A stretch of 64,000 nt of DNA, from assembly GCF_041276405.1 (NCBI RefSeq), contig NZ_JBGGGT010000002.1, positions 1,091,001 through 1,155,000 on the forward strand, given 5' to 3'. Below the pieces are notes generated by a model. That model was not told the DNA's origin. It did no database searches and was given only the letters and a program-made list of their open reading frames with translations. How positions within the stretch are numbered: the first letter of the stretch is position 1; each line of letters opens with the position of its first letter. Shown one piece after another: positions 24,123 to 34,470 of this stretch. Source of the stretch: Microvirga sp. TS319 (lineage in GTDB: Bacteria > Pseudomonadota > Alphaproteobacteria > Rhizobiales > Beijerinckiaceae). The position numbers and the translations under genes were made by a program.

Positions 24123-24254
24123 TCACCGCTTTTCCAGGATCGCGGCTCGCCAGTCCCCCGGGCGAGCCGCGGCCGTGGCCGTCTTGCGGGCTTTCCTTGA
24201 GAAGAGGGTGGCCAAGAGACGTAATAGAAGGGTCGGCAGAACAAATCGGACCAT
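24123..24254 (-). CDS. possible 43-residue membrane peptide
   Basis: The frame MVRFVLPTLLLRLLATLFSR begins at 24254 with GGGAAG 6 bases upstream. It has one hydrophobic segment and a basic tail. It lies 89 bases downstream of the MBL-fold gene on the same strand. No family is recognised, and it may be chance. Confidence 0.35.
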   Translation of the reverse strand: MVRFVLPTLLLRLLATLFSRKARKTATAAARPGDWRAAILEKR

Positions 24255-24342
24255 GTAAACTTCCCGTCGCGTGACTTCCCCCGGTGGTGCTCCGAGGCCT
24301 CGACTCGAGAGGCGCCCTCCGGGAGATCCGGGCGCCTTGGCC

Positions 24343-25098
24343 TTAGGCGACCTTGCCTTCCATGACCGCATCCCTGAAGTCGCTCGTGCGGCGGTCGTAA
24401 TCGTCCGCCAGCGCGTGGAGCGCGGCCGTGCAATCGCCCGAGAAGGACGAGCCGTGCATCAGCGCCAGCGTGCGCGGCGACAGCTTTGCGAGGTCCCGGA
24501 TCGTCGCGCCCATATTGGGGCTGAGGCCGGAATACTTGAACAGATCCTCGCCCGCGATCGCCGGACCGACGATGTCGCCATCGGTCAGGGCCGGTCCATC
24601 GCCGAGCTGGGTGAAGAGGTCGCCGCACAGCAGGGTGCCGGTCGATTCCTCATAGACTACACCCGCATCCCATCCGTGCGGCGTATGCGGGGTGTCGATG
24701 TAGCGGACCCGCTTTCCGCCACCCAGATCGATCACTTCGCCGTCCTTCAGCTCGCGGGGCGTACGGTCCGCCATGTCGTTCACCGACACATTGCAGCCCG
24801 TATAGCCGTGGGCGAGCTGCGCCTGCGGGGAGACCGCGAGCCACTCGTTCATCGCGCCGCACTCGTCGGCCTCGTAGTGACCCCAGGTGATCCAGCGCAG
24901 GCGCTCGAGAGGAATGATGCGGCTCACTGCGTCCCGGTTCAGCGGGAACATCTTCCGCAGGCCGGTGTGGAACATGAGCGGCTCGTCGCCCAGGATGAGA
25001 AACTGATTGAAGGTAAAGCCCGCCGGCGGGGCGATCTGCGGCACGAAGGTCGAGAGCCTGTAGATGCCGTTGGCGATTTCGCTGATCTTCGTTTCCAT
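24343..25098 (-). CDS. MBL-fold di-iron protein (ODP/flavodiiron-like)
   Basis: 251 residues from the ATG at 25098, with GGAGGA upstream. The first metal motif is HYEADECGAM, i.e. H-x-E-x-D, instead of the HxHxDH of ordinary metallo-beta-lactamases. This is the signature of flavodiiron and oxygen-binding di-iron (ODP) proteins. Further ligands fit: H in TPHTPHGWD, D in LLCGDLF, H in LALMHGSS. There is no flavodoxin domain, so it resembles stand-alone ODP proteins that bind or sense O2. Residues up to about 45 (FTFNQFLILGDEPLMFHTG) agree. It is divergent from a TetR gene that probably controls it. Confidence 0.88.
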   Translation of the reverse strand: METKISEIANGIYRLSTFVPQIAPPAGFTFNQFLILGDEPLMFHTGLRKMFPLNRDAVSRIIPLERLRWITWGHYEADECGAMNEWLAVSPQAQLAHGYTGCNVSVNDMADRTPRELKDGEVIDLGGGKRVRYIDTPHTPHGWDAGVVYEESTGTLLCGDLFTQLGDGPALTDGDIVGPAIAGEDLFKYSGLSPNMGATIRDLAKLSPRTLALMHGSSFSGDCTAALHALADDYDRRTSDFRDAVMEGKVA

Positions 25099-25174
25099 GA
25101 CTTCCTCCGTGCAATGATCTGGTCGGCCCCTGCAGGCCACCGGGGCAACAATGGACTTTTATTCGTTTTGAGAG

Positions 25175-25188
25175 TACATACGTGTGTA
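25175..25188. promoter_or_regulatory. candidate TetR operator 1
   Basis: TACATACGTGTGTA is a near-perfect palindrome (one mismatched pair) in the divergent promoter region between the MBL and TetR genes. Its ends resemble the perfect palindrome 43 bases to the right. Confidence 0.45.
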
Positions 25189-25217
25189 GTGAATAATGAA
25201 ACATCTGTCAATATGAA

Positions 25218-25233
25218 TGCACATTCCTGTGCA
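25218..25233. promoter_or_regulatory. candidate TetR operator 2
   Basis: TGCACATTCCTGTGCA is a 6-4-6 perfect inverted repeat, 13 bases before the TetR start codon, placed for autorepression. It shares the T-R-CA...TG-Y-A form with the upstream site. Confidence 0.5.
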
Positions 25234-25245
25234 GCGAAAGAGGTC

Positions 25246-25902
25246 ATGGCGCGGACTTACACTCTCAAACGGCGTGCGGAGCAGCAGGCGGAAACCCGGC
25301 GGCGCATCGTCGAAGCGGCGGTGGAAATGCACAGCACCGTCGGTCCCGCGCTCACCACCGTCAGCATGGTGGCGGAGCGGGCGGGCGTTCAGCGGCACAC
25401 GTTCTATGCGCATTTTCCGGATGAGCGCAGTCTTATGATGGCCTGTTCGGGGCTGGCGCTGGAGCGCGACCCTCTCCCTGATGCCAGGGCTTGGCGCACG
25501 ATCAGGGATGAGGGCGAGCGGATCCGGGCAGGCCTTGCGGCGATCTACGGCTGGTACGAGCGCAACGCCGATATGGCCGCATGCGTGTTGCGCGATGCCG
25601 AATATCATCCCTTGACGAGGGAAGTCGCTGCGCTCCGCTTCGGACCCTCCATGACGGCCTATCACGACGTGCTCGGCGAGACGCTGAGCGCCACACAGCG
25701 CGCGATGCTGCACCTTGCCCTCAGCTTCTTCACTTGGCGGACCCTGGTGCGCGAAAGCGCCCTTGAACGGGGCGCCGCCGTCGAAGCCATGGTCCAGGCC
25801 ATCCATTGTGCCGAGACGCGGGAGCCCCGCCCGCTCCCGAGCAAGGCTAAAGCATCTGACCCAAAAGTGGGAACCGGTTTTGCGTCCGATGCTGTAGGCT
25901 GA
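25246..25902 (+). CDS. TetR family transcriptional regulator
   Basis: 218 residues from the ATG at 25246 (AAAGAGG upstream). The helix-turn-helix is ALTTVSMVAERAGVQRHTFYAHFPDERSLMM, residues 30-62, and the remainder is an all-helical ligand domain. The last 17 residues (from about KASDPKVG to the stop) are encoded by half of the chromosomal two-hairpin repeat, so the native C-terminus was probably near EPRPLPSK and has been extended. It is divergent from the MBL-fold gene, with two palindromes in between. The ligand is unknown. Confidence 0.9.
   Translation: MARTYTLKRRAEQQAETRRRIVEAAVEMHSTVGPALTTVSMVAERAGVQRHTFYAHFPDERSLMMACSGLALERDPLPDARAWRTIRDEGERIRAGLAAIYGWYERNADMAACVLRDAEYHPLTREVAALRFGPSMTAYHDVLGETLSATQRAMLHLALSFFTWRTLVRESALERGAAVEAMVQAIHCAETREPRPLPSKAKASDPKVGTGFASDAVG
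25851..25893 (+). repeat. half repeat inside the TetR coding end
   Basis: AGCATCTGACCCAAAAGTGGG and TTTTGCGTCCGATGCT form a single hairpin of the chromosomal repeat. It is translated as the tail of the TetR protein. Confidence 0.75.
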
Positions 25903-25955
25903 GAGCGGCCGGATGAGAGCGGGGATCCGGTCGCCGTCGGGAAGGAAAGGGTGCC

Positions 25956-26543
25956 TCAGGCGGCCGCGACCGCTTCGGAACGCTTGAGCGCCTCGACAAT
26001 ATCCCGCGTAGCGAGCACCTCGGCGAATTCGAAGCCTAAAGTCGCCACATGAACGGCATGGACGGTTTCCGCCGGAACTGTGCCGCCTCTGCCGTCGGGC
26101 AGATCGAAACAATCGCAGGCGTCCTCGACCAGGACCATGCGGTAGCCGAGATTGGCGCCCATGCGCACCGTGGTTGAGACGCACATGTCGGTCGAAATGC
26201 CGAAGACCACGATGGTGTCGGTTCCAAGCCGCCGGAGGCGCAGGTCGAGATCGGTGCCGATGAAGGCCGAGTTCACGCTCTTGGTGACGAGCGGTTCGTC
26301 GCCGCGCGGGCCGAAGCCCTCCCGAAAGCCGTTGCCCGGCTGGCCGGGGCGGAGGGTCGAGCCCGGTTCGGTGGAATCGTGCCTGACATGGACAAGCGGT
26401 TTCCCCGCCTTCCGCCAGGCGTCGAGCAGCAGGAGCCCGTTGGGATCGACGGCCCGGTTCCAGCGGCGCGGCCAGGACGGGCCGTCAAAGGCTTTCTGCA
26501 AGTCGATGGGCAGAAGGATTGCGTTCGTGAGATCGAGCGGCAT
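25956..26543 (-). CDS. isochorismatase-family cysteine hydrolase
   Basis: 195 residues from the ATG at 26543, with AAGGAGC upstream. The catalytic triad of the family is present: Asp in LLPIDLQKAF, Lys in LVTKSVNSAF, and the nucleophile Cys near 119 in GISTDMCVSTTVRMG, with the cis-peptide region before it. Members hydrolyse amides such as nicotinamide, ureidoacrylate or N-carbamoyl compounds; the substrate is open. It is divergent from an Lrp-type regulator about 110 bases away, which likely controls it. Confidence 0.92.
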   Translation of the reverse strand: MPLDLTNAILLPIDLQKAFDGPSWPRRWNRAVDPNGLLLLDAWRKAGKPLVHVRHDSTEPGSTLRPGQPGNGFREGFGPRGDEPLVTKSVNSAFIGTDLDLRLRRLGTDTIVVFGISTDMCVSTTVRMGANLGYRMVLVEDACDCFDLPDGRGGTVPAETVHAVHVATLGFEFAEVLATRDIVEALKRSEAVAAA

Positions 26544-26656
26544 CGGAAGCTCCTTGTGAAACAGAGCCTTCATCTTCATGAACGCTCGGCCGGTTTCACT
26601 CGACAAGATGACGGCGGTACCGGCTAAATGCCGGTCGACATATCTAATGAGGCATC

Positions 26657-27088
26657 ATGCTCGACGACAAAGACAGGATTCTCGTTGGGGCCTTGCGGGC
26701 AAACGCGAGGGAAAGCCTCGTCGGCCTGGCTCGCCGGGTCGGTCTGTCCCGCAGCGCGACCCAGGAGAGGATGCGGCGCCTCGAGCGAGAGGGCGTCATC
26801 AAGGGCTATACGGTGGAGCTTGCGTCAGTGCAGGATTCCGCCGTGAACGCCATGATCGCCGTGACCTTCGAGCCCGGCTTTCGCTGCCGGCAGATCGTGC
26901 CCATCCTGTCCGGAATTCCCGAGATCATGGCGTGCCACTCGCTGACGGGTGCCATCGACCTGATGGTCATGGTCGCCTGCGATTCCAATGCGACCCTCAA
27001 CACGATCAGGGATGCCGTCGCGGCCGTCAAAGGCGTTGCCACCGCCACGACGCATATCGTCCTGGCGACGGAGTGGTCGCGGAGCTGA
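26657..27088 (+). CDS. Lrp/AsnC family transcriptional regulator
   Basis: 143 residues. It begins MLDDKDRILVGALRANARES with the N-terminal helix-turn-helix SLVGLARRVGLSRSATQERMRRL, then a RAM domain with SLTGAIDLMVMVACDS. The divergent neighbour is an isochorismatase-type hydrolase, a common pairing in which the regulator senses an amino acid or its derivative. Start spacing to the divergent gene is about 113 bases, room for both promoters. Confidence 0.9.
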   Translation: MLDDKDRILVGALRANARESLVGLARRVGLSRSATQERMRRLEREGVIKGYTVELASVQDSAVNAMIAVTFEPGFRCRQIVPILSGIPEIMACHSLTGAIDLMVMVACDSNATLNTIRDAVAAVKGVATATTHIVLATEWSRS

Positions 27089-27144
27089 AGGCTCGATTCG
27101 AGGCGAGCCACGACGCGTCTACGATCAGGATTACGGGACATTAT

Positions 27145-27210
27145 CCTGGGGTGTCCCGGGGATCCACGCCATCAATGGACGGGACACGCCCGGCCATGAC
27201 GAGAGAGTAC
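27145..27210. repeat. second intergenic repeat family, partial
   Basis: GTGTCCCGGGGATCCACGCC and CCCGGCCATGACGAGA match the CCGGCCATGA repeat seen near 23.8 and 45.2 kb. The rest of the 277-base gap has no clear gene. Confidence 0.5.
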
Positions 27211-27365
27211 GAAACGCCCTCTCATCGTCACGGCCGAGGCAGGCTTCGTGATGGTGATGCACAACACCGGGACCTCGCTCCGCAATCGCCGGCTCGGGGT
27301 CTAGGCCATTTCCGTCCCGCAACGCTGCGTGTCGCGGAAAGGAGCCTTGCGTCGAAATTTCAGGT

Positions 27366-27614
27366 TCAGCGAGTCGATCCGGTCGAAGTCGGATTAGCGT
27401 TCTTGTTCTTGTTCATCGCCGTGTGATGCCGAGGGGTATGGTTCTTGGCCGTGTGATGCCGGACCGTCGCATGCTTCTGGGGCTTGGGCGCCTCGGAGCC
27501 CATCGAAGGCTGTGAGGATTGCGACGGCTGCTGCGCCGGCGTCGCGGCCTGTGCCGCCAGGGGGGCTGCCATGAGGCAGACGAGAGCCGAAGTGGTGATC
27601 AGGAACGTCTTCAT
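27366..27614 (-). CDS. small secreted His/Asn-rich protein
   Basis: 82 residues from the ATG at 27614 with GGAGAA 7 bases upstream. Residues 1-23 are a clean signal peptide ending AAQAA. The mature part is low-complexity: a PAQQPSQSSQPSMGS segment, then HHTAKNHTPRHHTAMNKNKNAN rich in His, Asn and Lys (27400-27480). Clustered His suggests metal binding, but nothing proves it. It is divergent from a two-component system, so that system may control it. Confidence 0.72.
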   Translation of the reverse strand: MKTFLITTSALVCLMAAPLAAQAATPAQQPSQSSQPSMGSEAPKPQKHATVRHHTAKNHTPRHHTAMNKNKNANPTSTGSTR

Positions 27615-27790
27615 CGGATTTCTCCATTGCACGAGGTACTCTGTCTGTACCTGGCCGCGATGGTACCTGCCCCGACTTAGGGGAAAATGAGGGCTCACGT
27701 TGCGAGTTCTTCGGGCGATGGCGGCAAAATGCATCCTTGAGCGTTCCTCTTGTTGGCGTTGAACTCGTCTTTCAACAAAGGGCGTGTGAC

Positions 27791-28447
27791 ATGCGGATTC
27801 TGCTGGTCGAGGACGATCCTCTGATCGGACGCAGCTTGACCCAGGCCTTCGAAGGGACGGGGATCGCGGTCGATTGGGCCCGTACGGGCGAGGATGCTCT
27901 CGTAGCCCTCAGTGCGACGCCGTATTCCGTTGTGCTGCTCGACCTGGGGCTGCCCGACAAGGCCGGCCTCGACGTCCTGAAGGACTTGCGGCGCCGCAAG
28001 GATACGACACCCGTCCTGATCATCACGGCGCATGACGATATCGAGACCCGAGTGGCAGGCCTCGATCTCGGCGCAGACGACTTCGTGGTGAAGCCCTTCG
28101 ATTTCGACGAACTCGCGGCCCGGATCAGGGCCGTCGTCCGTCGTCACGCCGGGCATGCCACGTCGCTGATCCAGTCGTCCGAAATCGTGCTGGATCTCGC
28201 AGGTCGTCAGGCGACCTACAAGGGCGTTTCCCAGCTTCTGCCGGCGCGTGAGTTCGCGCTCATGCAGGCGCTGCTGGAGCGGCCCGGAGCCATCCTGTCG
28301 CGAAAGCAGCTGGAGGATGCGCTCTATGGGTGGGGCGAGGAGGTCGAGAGCAACGCCGTCGACGTTCTGATCTATTATATCCGCCGCAAGTTCGACAACG
28401 ACATCATCCGCAATGTCCGGGGTGTCGGCTGGATGGTCGCCAAATGA
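27791..28447 (+). CDS. OmpR-family response regulator
   Basis: 218 residues from the ATG at 27791 (MRILLVEDDPLIGRSL). The phosphoacceptor Asp is near residue 51 in VVLLDLGLPDKAGLDVL, with conserved Thr in LIITAHDD and Lys in DDFVVKPFDFDEL. The C-terminal winged helix has LLPAREFALMQALLERPGAILSRKQLEDALYG. It overlaps the kinase start (ATGA). The pair is most like the TctD/QseB group. Confidence 0.94.
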   Translation: MRILLVEDDPLIGRSLTQAFEGTGIAVDWARTGEDALVALSATPYSVVLLDLGLPDKAGLDVLKDLRRRKDTTPVLIITAHDDIETRVAGLDLGADDFVVKPFDFDELAARIRAVVRRHAGHATSLIQSSEIVLDLAGRQATYKGVSQLLPAREFALMQALLERPGAILSRKQLEDALYGWGEEVESNAVDVLIYYIRRKFDNDIIRNVRGVGWMVAK

Positions 28448-29760
28448 CGCATCGAAGCTCACTCCGCAAACAGCTCACGATGTGGTTCACGCTGCTTCTG
28501 ATCTCTTTCGGGCTGGCGGGCGGCGTGGGAGCCTACATCGTCGCGCAGCAGGATCCCGACAATTTCCTCGACGATCAGATGCGGGGTATCGCGCTCGATG
28601 TGGTCGGCTCCGTCGACGACCTGGCCCAGATGCCCGCGCCTCCGCTGAACGCGTCCGATATGATCGTCGTGCAGGCCTGGGATCCGGATGGGCGCTTGCT
28701 CAAATCCTTTCCGCCCAACTTCGATCTGCCCCGTCAAACGAAGACCGGCTTTTCGAGTTTCACCACTCCGGAGGGAGGATGGCGCAGCTATACCTGGGTC
28801 CTGGATGACGGGACCGTCCAGGTTTCGCAGCAGGCACTGGTGCGCAGGGAACTCGCCCTCAAGGCGGCTTTGCCGGCGCTCGTCACCACCTTTCTGCTCA
28901 TTCCCATCTCCTGGCTCCTGGTGCGGTGGGTCGTCGGCCGTATTCTCAGCCCGGTGGACCATCTGACCCGCGATCTGCTGGCGCGGCAGCCCGACTCGAC
29001 GCAGCAGCTTTCCTCCTCCGACCTTCCCGGTGAGATCGTCCCCCTCGTCGGAGCGATGAACGAAGCCCTTTCGCGCGTCAGGATCATGCTGACCGCTCAG
29101 CGGCAGTTCGTCTCGAATGCCGCGCATCAGCTACGCACCCCTCTCACTGCCCTCAGAATTCAGGTGCGCAACCTGCGGCAGCTGGGGAACCTTACCGGGG
29201 CAGGCGGAATGCTCGATGAAATGGAGCTCGGCATCCTGCGGATGTCGGCCCTGACCAGCCAACTGCTCGTGCTCGCGCGCGCGGAAACCCTTCCGGCTCT
29301 CGATGCCCCCGCGCCGGTCCCGCTTTCGGAAGTCCTGCAGGAGGCGATCGCCTGTCTGATACCGCAGGCGGAGAGCAAGGAGATCACGATTTCCTCGGCC
29401 GAAATGGCGCCGATTCCGATCAGGGCCGAGCGGCACGATCTCGAGATGCTGTTCTCGAACCTGCTCGACAATGCGATCCGCTACACGCCGCGCGGCGGGC
29501 ATGTCGATCTTTCGTTCCGGTCGGAGGAGGGAACGGTGACTGTCGAGATCGCCGACACGGGGCAGGGGATCCCTGAAGAGCTGCTCCCCCGCGTGTTCGA
29601 TCCCTTCGTTCGCGGAACGGGCGACCAGGAGGGAACGGGGCTCGGGCTCTCGATCGTCAAGGCTCTGGCAGCCCGGGTCGGGGCGCAGGTCCTGCTCGAC
29701 AATCGCGCGGACCGGAGCGGCCTCGTGGCGCGGGTGGAGCTGCCGGTCGCCCATCCCTGA
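28444..29760 (+). CDS. sensor histidine kinase (TctE/QseC-like)
   Basis: 438 residues; the ATG overlaps the regulator stop. Two membrane segments (about 12-34 and 145-165) bracket a periplasmic sensor with NASDMIVVQAWDPDGRLL. A HAMP-like linker follows (WVVGRILSPVDHLTRDL). The phospho-accepting His is near 228 in VSNAAHQLRTPLTALRIQ, and the ATPase has N (LLDNAIRYTPRGG), G1 (EIADTGQGIPEE) and G2 (GTGLGLSIVKAL) boxes. It autophosphorylates and passes phosphate to the regulator encoded just upstream. The signal is unknown; the group often senses carboxylates or metals. Confidence 0.94.
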   Translation: MTHRSSLRKQLTMWFTLLLISFGLAGGVGAYIVAQQDPDNFLDDQMRGIALDVVGSVDDLAQMPAPPLNASDMIVVQAWDPDGRLLKSFPPNFDLPRQTKTGFSSFTTPEGGWRSYTWVLDDGTVQVSQQALVRRELALKAALPALVTTFLLIPISWLLVRWVVGRILSPVDHLTRDLLARQPDSTQQLSSSDLPGEIVPLVGAMNEALSRVRIMLTAQRQFVSNAAHQLRTPLTALRIQVRNLRQLGNLTGAGGMLDEMELGILRMSALTSQLLVLARAETLPALDAPAPVPLSEVLQEAIACLIPQAESKEITISSAEMAPIPIRAERHDLEMLFSNLLDNAIRYTPRGGHVDLSFRSEEGTVTVEIADTGQGIPEELLPRVFDPFVRGTGDQEGTGLGLSIVKALAARVGAQVLLDNRADRSGLVARVELPVAHP

Positions 29761-30019
29761 GGGGCGGATGACCGTATCGGCGAGAACCGAAGCTGTCGCC
29801 GGCTTCATCGATGCTTGAAAATCTTGCGGGAGCCGATGGCCGGCAGTTCGAGCGCCAGCAGGATCGAATGAAACGATCTATCGTAGGAATTGCCGATCCG
29901 CCGTCTGGAAGAAGCGGTCCGCACCTGTGGATTGCGGGCACAGGACGGCTTGGCCATTCTCTTTCATTCTCCAGCTTCGCCGCCCTAGTTTATGGAGCAG
30001 GTTTGGAGATTTACGCTTC

Positions 30020-31918
30020 GTGCGCTACCCGCCCCAGATTCTGGAAGAGATCCGCGCCCGGCTGCCGGTTTCGGCCGTCGTGGGCAAGCGCGTCCGCCTG
30101 AAGAAAGCAGGACGGGAATGGAAGGGCCTCTCCCCCTTCAATACGGAGAAGACGCCGTCCTTCTACGTGAACGACCAGAAACAGTTCTATCACTGCTTCT
30201 CGTCCGGCAAGCACGGGGACATCTTCACGTTCGTCATGGAGACCGAAGGGCTCTCCTTCCCGGAGGCGGTGGAGCGGCTGGCGGGTGAGGCGGGAGTGCC
30301 CCTGCCCAAGCTCGCGCCCGAGGACCGGGCCGAGGAGGTGAAGCGCAAGACGCTCTACGACGTCATGGAGATGGCGGCCGAGTTCTTCGAGACCTCTCTT
30401 CAAGGGCGCTTCGGGCTGAAGCCGCGCGATTACCTGGCGGGCCGCTCGTTGAGCCCGGAGACGCAGAAGCGCTTCCGGATCGGCTATGCGCCTCCGGAGC
30501 GCTTTTCCCTGCGCGATCATCTCGCCGGGAAGGGCGTTTCCATCGAGATGATGGTGGAGGCGGGACTGTTGATCGCAGCCGAGGACGTGAAGGTCCCTTA
30601 CGACCGCTTCCGCGATCGGGTGATGTTCCCGATCTGCGACGTGCGAGGTCGCGTGATCGCCTTCGGCGGGCGCGCCATGAGCGCCGATGCGCCGGCGAAA
30701 TACCTGAACTCGCCGGATACGCCGCTCTTCAACAAGGGGCGGCTTCTCTACAACTATCACCTCGCGCGCCAAGCCGCCCACGACCGGGGCACGGTGATTG
30801 CGGTCGAGGGCTATGTGGATGTGATCTCGCTGACCGTCGCGGGCTTTCCCAACGCGGTCGCTCCCCTCGGGACGGCGCTTACGGAGGACCAGCTTACGCT
30901 TCTGTGGCGCCTCTCGGAAGAGCCGATCCTCTGCTTCGACGGCGACAAGGCCGGCCAGCGGGCAGCCTATCGCGCCCTCGATACGGCGCTGCCGAACATC
31001 GCCGCCGGCAGATCCCTGCGCTTTGCCCTGTTGCCCGAGGGCCAGGATCCGGACGACCTGGCCCGTTCCGGTGGGCGGAGCGCGGTCGAGCGGGTGCTCG
31101 CCACGGCCAAGCCCCTGGTGGACGTCCTCTGGGCGCGGGAGGCCGAGGCTGCTCCCCTCGACACCCCCGAGCGGCGGGCCGCTCTGGAGCGCCGACTGCG
31201 CGAATCACTTGCGCTGATTCGCGACGAAACCCTCAAACGGTACTACCGGGAGGAGATCGAAAGCCGTCTTGCGGCTTTAAGCCCCGATCCTCGCGCCGGT
31301 CGTTTCAACCGTCAGGGGAGAGGGGGGCGGCGGGATTTCCGTGGGCCCGGTCCAACCACCCCGAGCGCCCGTTTGAGCGTGTCGCCGCTCCTGGCGCGCA
31401 GCCCTCTCTTTACCGGTGGAACGGCGGAAAGCCCCCGGGAGGCGATGATGCTCTGCACCTTCCTGGCGCATCCGGACCTCATTCAAAATCACGCAGAAAC
31501 CCTTGCAGATCTTGAACTTGAGGGGCGCGCCGCCCAAATGATGCGCAGTCTCCTGCTGGATGGCGCCGCGAGCGGCGAACCGGCCGATCCGACCGTGATG
31601 CAGGCCCGCCTGGAGCGGGCCGGGATGAGCCAGGCGGCGGACAGGTTGAACGCCCTGGTCCGTCCCGGCGACCGCTGGATGCTCGATCCGCACGCGGATC
31701 CCTTGCGGCTTGAAGACGCATTGAGGCAAGCCATCACCTTGCATCGCCGTGCGCGCACGTTACATAGCGAACTTCGGGCCGCCGAGCGCGCACTCGCCGA
31801 AGAGGACAATGAGGCCAATCTCGCCTGGCTGCGAGAGGTCCAAAACCAACTGTCCTCCGTCGAGGGTGCCGAGGCCGACTTGGACAAGAACGGGTCCGCT
31901 GGGGGAGCCGGTTTCTGA
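30020..31918 (+). CDS. dnaG: DNA primase
   Basis: 632 residues from a GTG at 30020 (TTTGGAGA upstream), giving the typical start VRYPPQILEEIRARL. The N-terminal domain has LSPFNTEKTPSF and FYHCFSSGKHGDIF where zinc-type primases have CPFHNEKTPSF and HCFGCG, so three of the four zinc ligands (two Cys, one His) are changed to Ser/Asn; this degeneration occurs in alphaproteobacteria. The Toprim domain is complete (VIAVEGYVDVI near 259, CFDGDKAGQRAA near 304). The C-terminal helicase-binding domain covers about 490-632. It makes RNA primers at replication forks. rpoD follows, as in the macromolecular-synthesis operon. Confidence 0.96.
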   Translation: MRYPPQILEEIRARLPVSAVVGKRVRLKKAGREWKGLSPFNTEKTPSFYVNDQKQFYHCFSSGKHGDIFTFVMETEGLSFPEAVERLAGEAGVPLPKLAPEDRAEEVKRKTLYDVMEMAAEFFETSLQGRFGLKPRDYLAGRSLSPETQKRFRIGYAPPERFSLRDHLAGKGVSIEMMVEAGLLIAAEDVKVPYDRFRDRVMFPICDVRGRVIAFGGRAMSADAPAKYLNSPDTPLFNKGRLLYNYHLARQAAHDRGTVIAVEGYVDVISLTVAGFPNAVAPLGTALTEDQLTLLWRLSEEPILCFDGDKAGQRAAYRALDTALPNIAAGRSLRFALLPEGQDPDDLARSGGRSAVERVLATAKPLVDVLWAREAEAAPLDTPERRAALERRLRESLALIRDETLKRYYREEIESRLAALSPDPRAGRFNRQGRGGRRDFRGPGPTTPSARLSVSPLLARSPLFTGGTAESPREAMMLCTFLAHPDLIQNHAETLADLELEGRAAQMMRSLLLDGAASGEPADPTVMQARLERAGMSQAADRLNALVRPGDRWMLDPHADPLRLEDALRQAITLHRRARTLHSELRAAERALAEEDNEANLAWLREVQNQLSSVEGAEADLDKNGSAGGAGF

Positions 31919-32085
31919 GATCGAGATGAGGCCCTCGCGGGCGGGAGTTGGTTAACGGTTAGTCAATTGACTTACTGTTTTATAGTCAGGAATTTCCGGG
32001 TGGCCGGGCCCAGAGGCCTTGCTGCCCATTCGCGCATCGTAGGTCCCGTTGGGGGGGCCGACGGGGCGCTGGAGTAAGGCAAAGC

Positions 32086-34080
<1,995 letters not shown>

Positions 34081-34088
34081 GCAGGTTA

Positions 34089-34118
34089 AAAAGGCGGGCC
34101 TCACAGCCCGCCTTTTTC
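34089..34118 (+). terminator. intrinsic terminator of rpoD
   Basis: AAAGGCGGGC pairs with GCCCGCCTTT across a 6-base loop and continues into TTTTTCTT, 10 bases after the rpoD stop. Confidence 0.92.
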
Positions 34119-34318
34119 TTGCGGCAATGATCCAATGCGGGAGCGGTCTTGGAAATCGTCGAAGCTTGGTACGACGAGATCGATAACAGTGTTGAACTCA
34201 CATCCTTGAGTGAAATCAACCGCATGAGGTCATTGGGGCTTGGCTGGAAAAGCCCATTCTCCTGCATCGAATAGAAGCCGACTCGCTGGAGGCGGCCCGT
34301 GAATTGCACCAGGAGAAA

Positions 34319-34435
34319 ATGGATTGGGATAACTTCGGGGTTCAGATGGACCTCGTCGCAACCTGCCCTCAGTGCGGAGTTCGCTACTTTGTGCAGAGAT
34401 CCACTTCGTGCCCCAGCTGCGAAGCCGCAAATTGA
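34319..34435 (+). CDS. 38-residue zinc-ribbon peptide
   Basis: The frame MDWDNFGVQMDLVATCPQCG continues to a second pair of Cys, CPSC, before the stop: a CxxC-12-CxxC zinc-ribbon layout. AGGAG lies 3 bases before the ATG. The same frame is open further upstream (to about 34214) without a good start, and an adjacent frame (34150-34270) also looks protein-like. This may therefore be the end of a longer gene broken by a frameshift. The partner is unknown. Confidence 0.45.
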   Translation: MDWDNFGVQMDLVATCPQCGVRYFVQRSTSCPSCEAAN

Positions 34436-34470
34436 GAGAACTGATCGCGCTCTCGCTTTCGCGCTACAGC

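Noticed and set aside
23666..24628. Minus-strand frame of 320 codons across the repeat-rich gap
   Set aside because: Runs through repeat copies and into the end of the MBL gene in another frame; no domain is recognisable.
29927..30019. Upstream extension of dnaG
   Set aside because: The 31 extra residues do not resemble primase N-termini; the GTG at 30020 has a ribosome site and the normal start.
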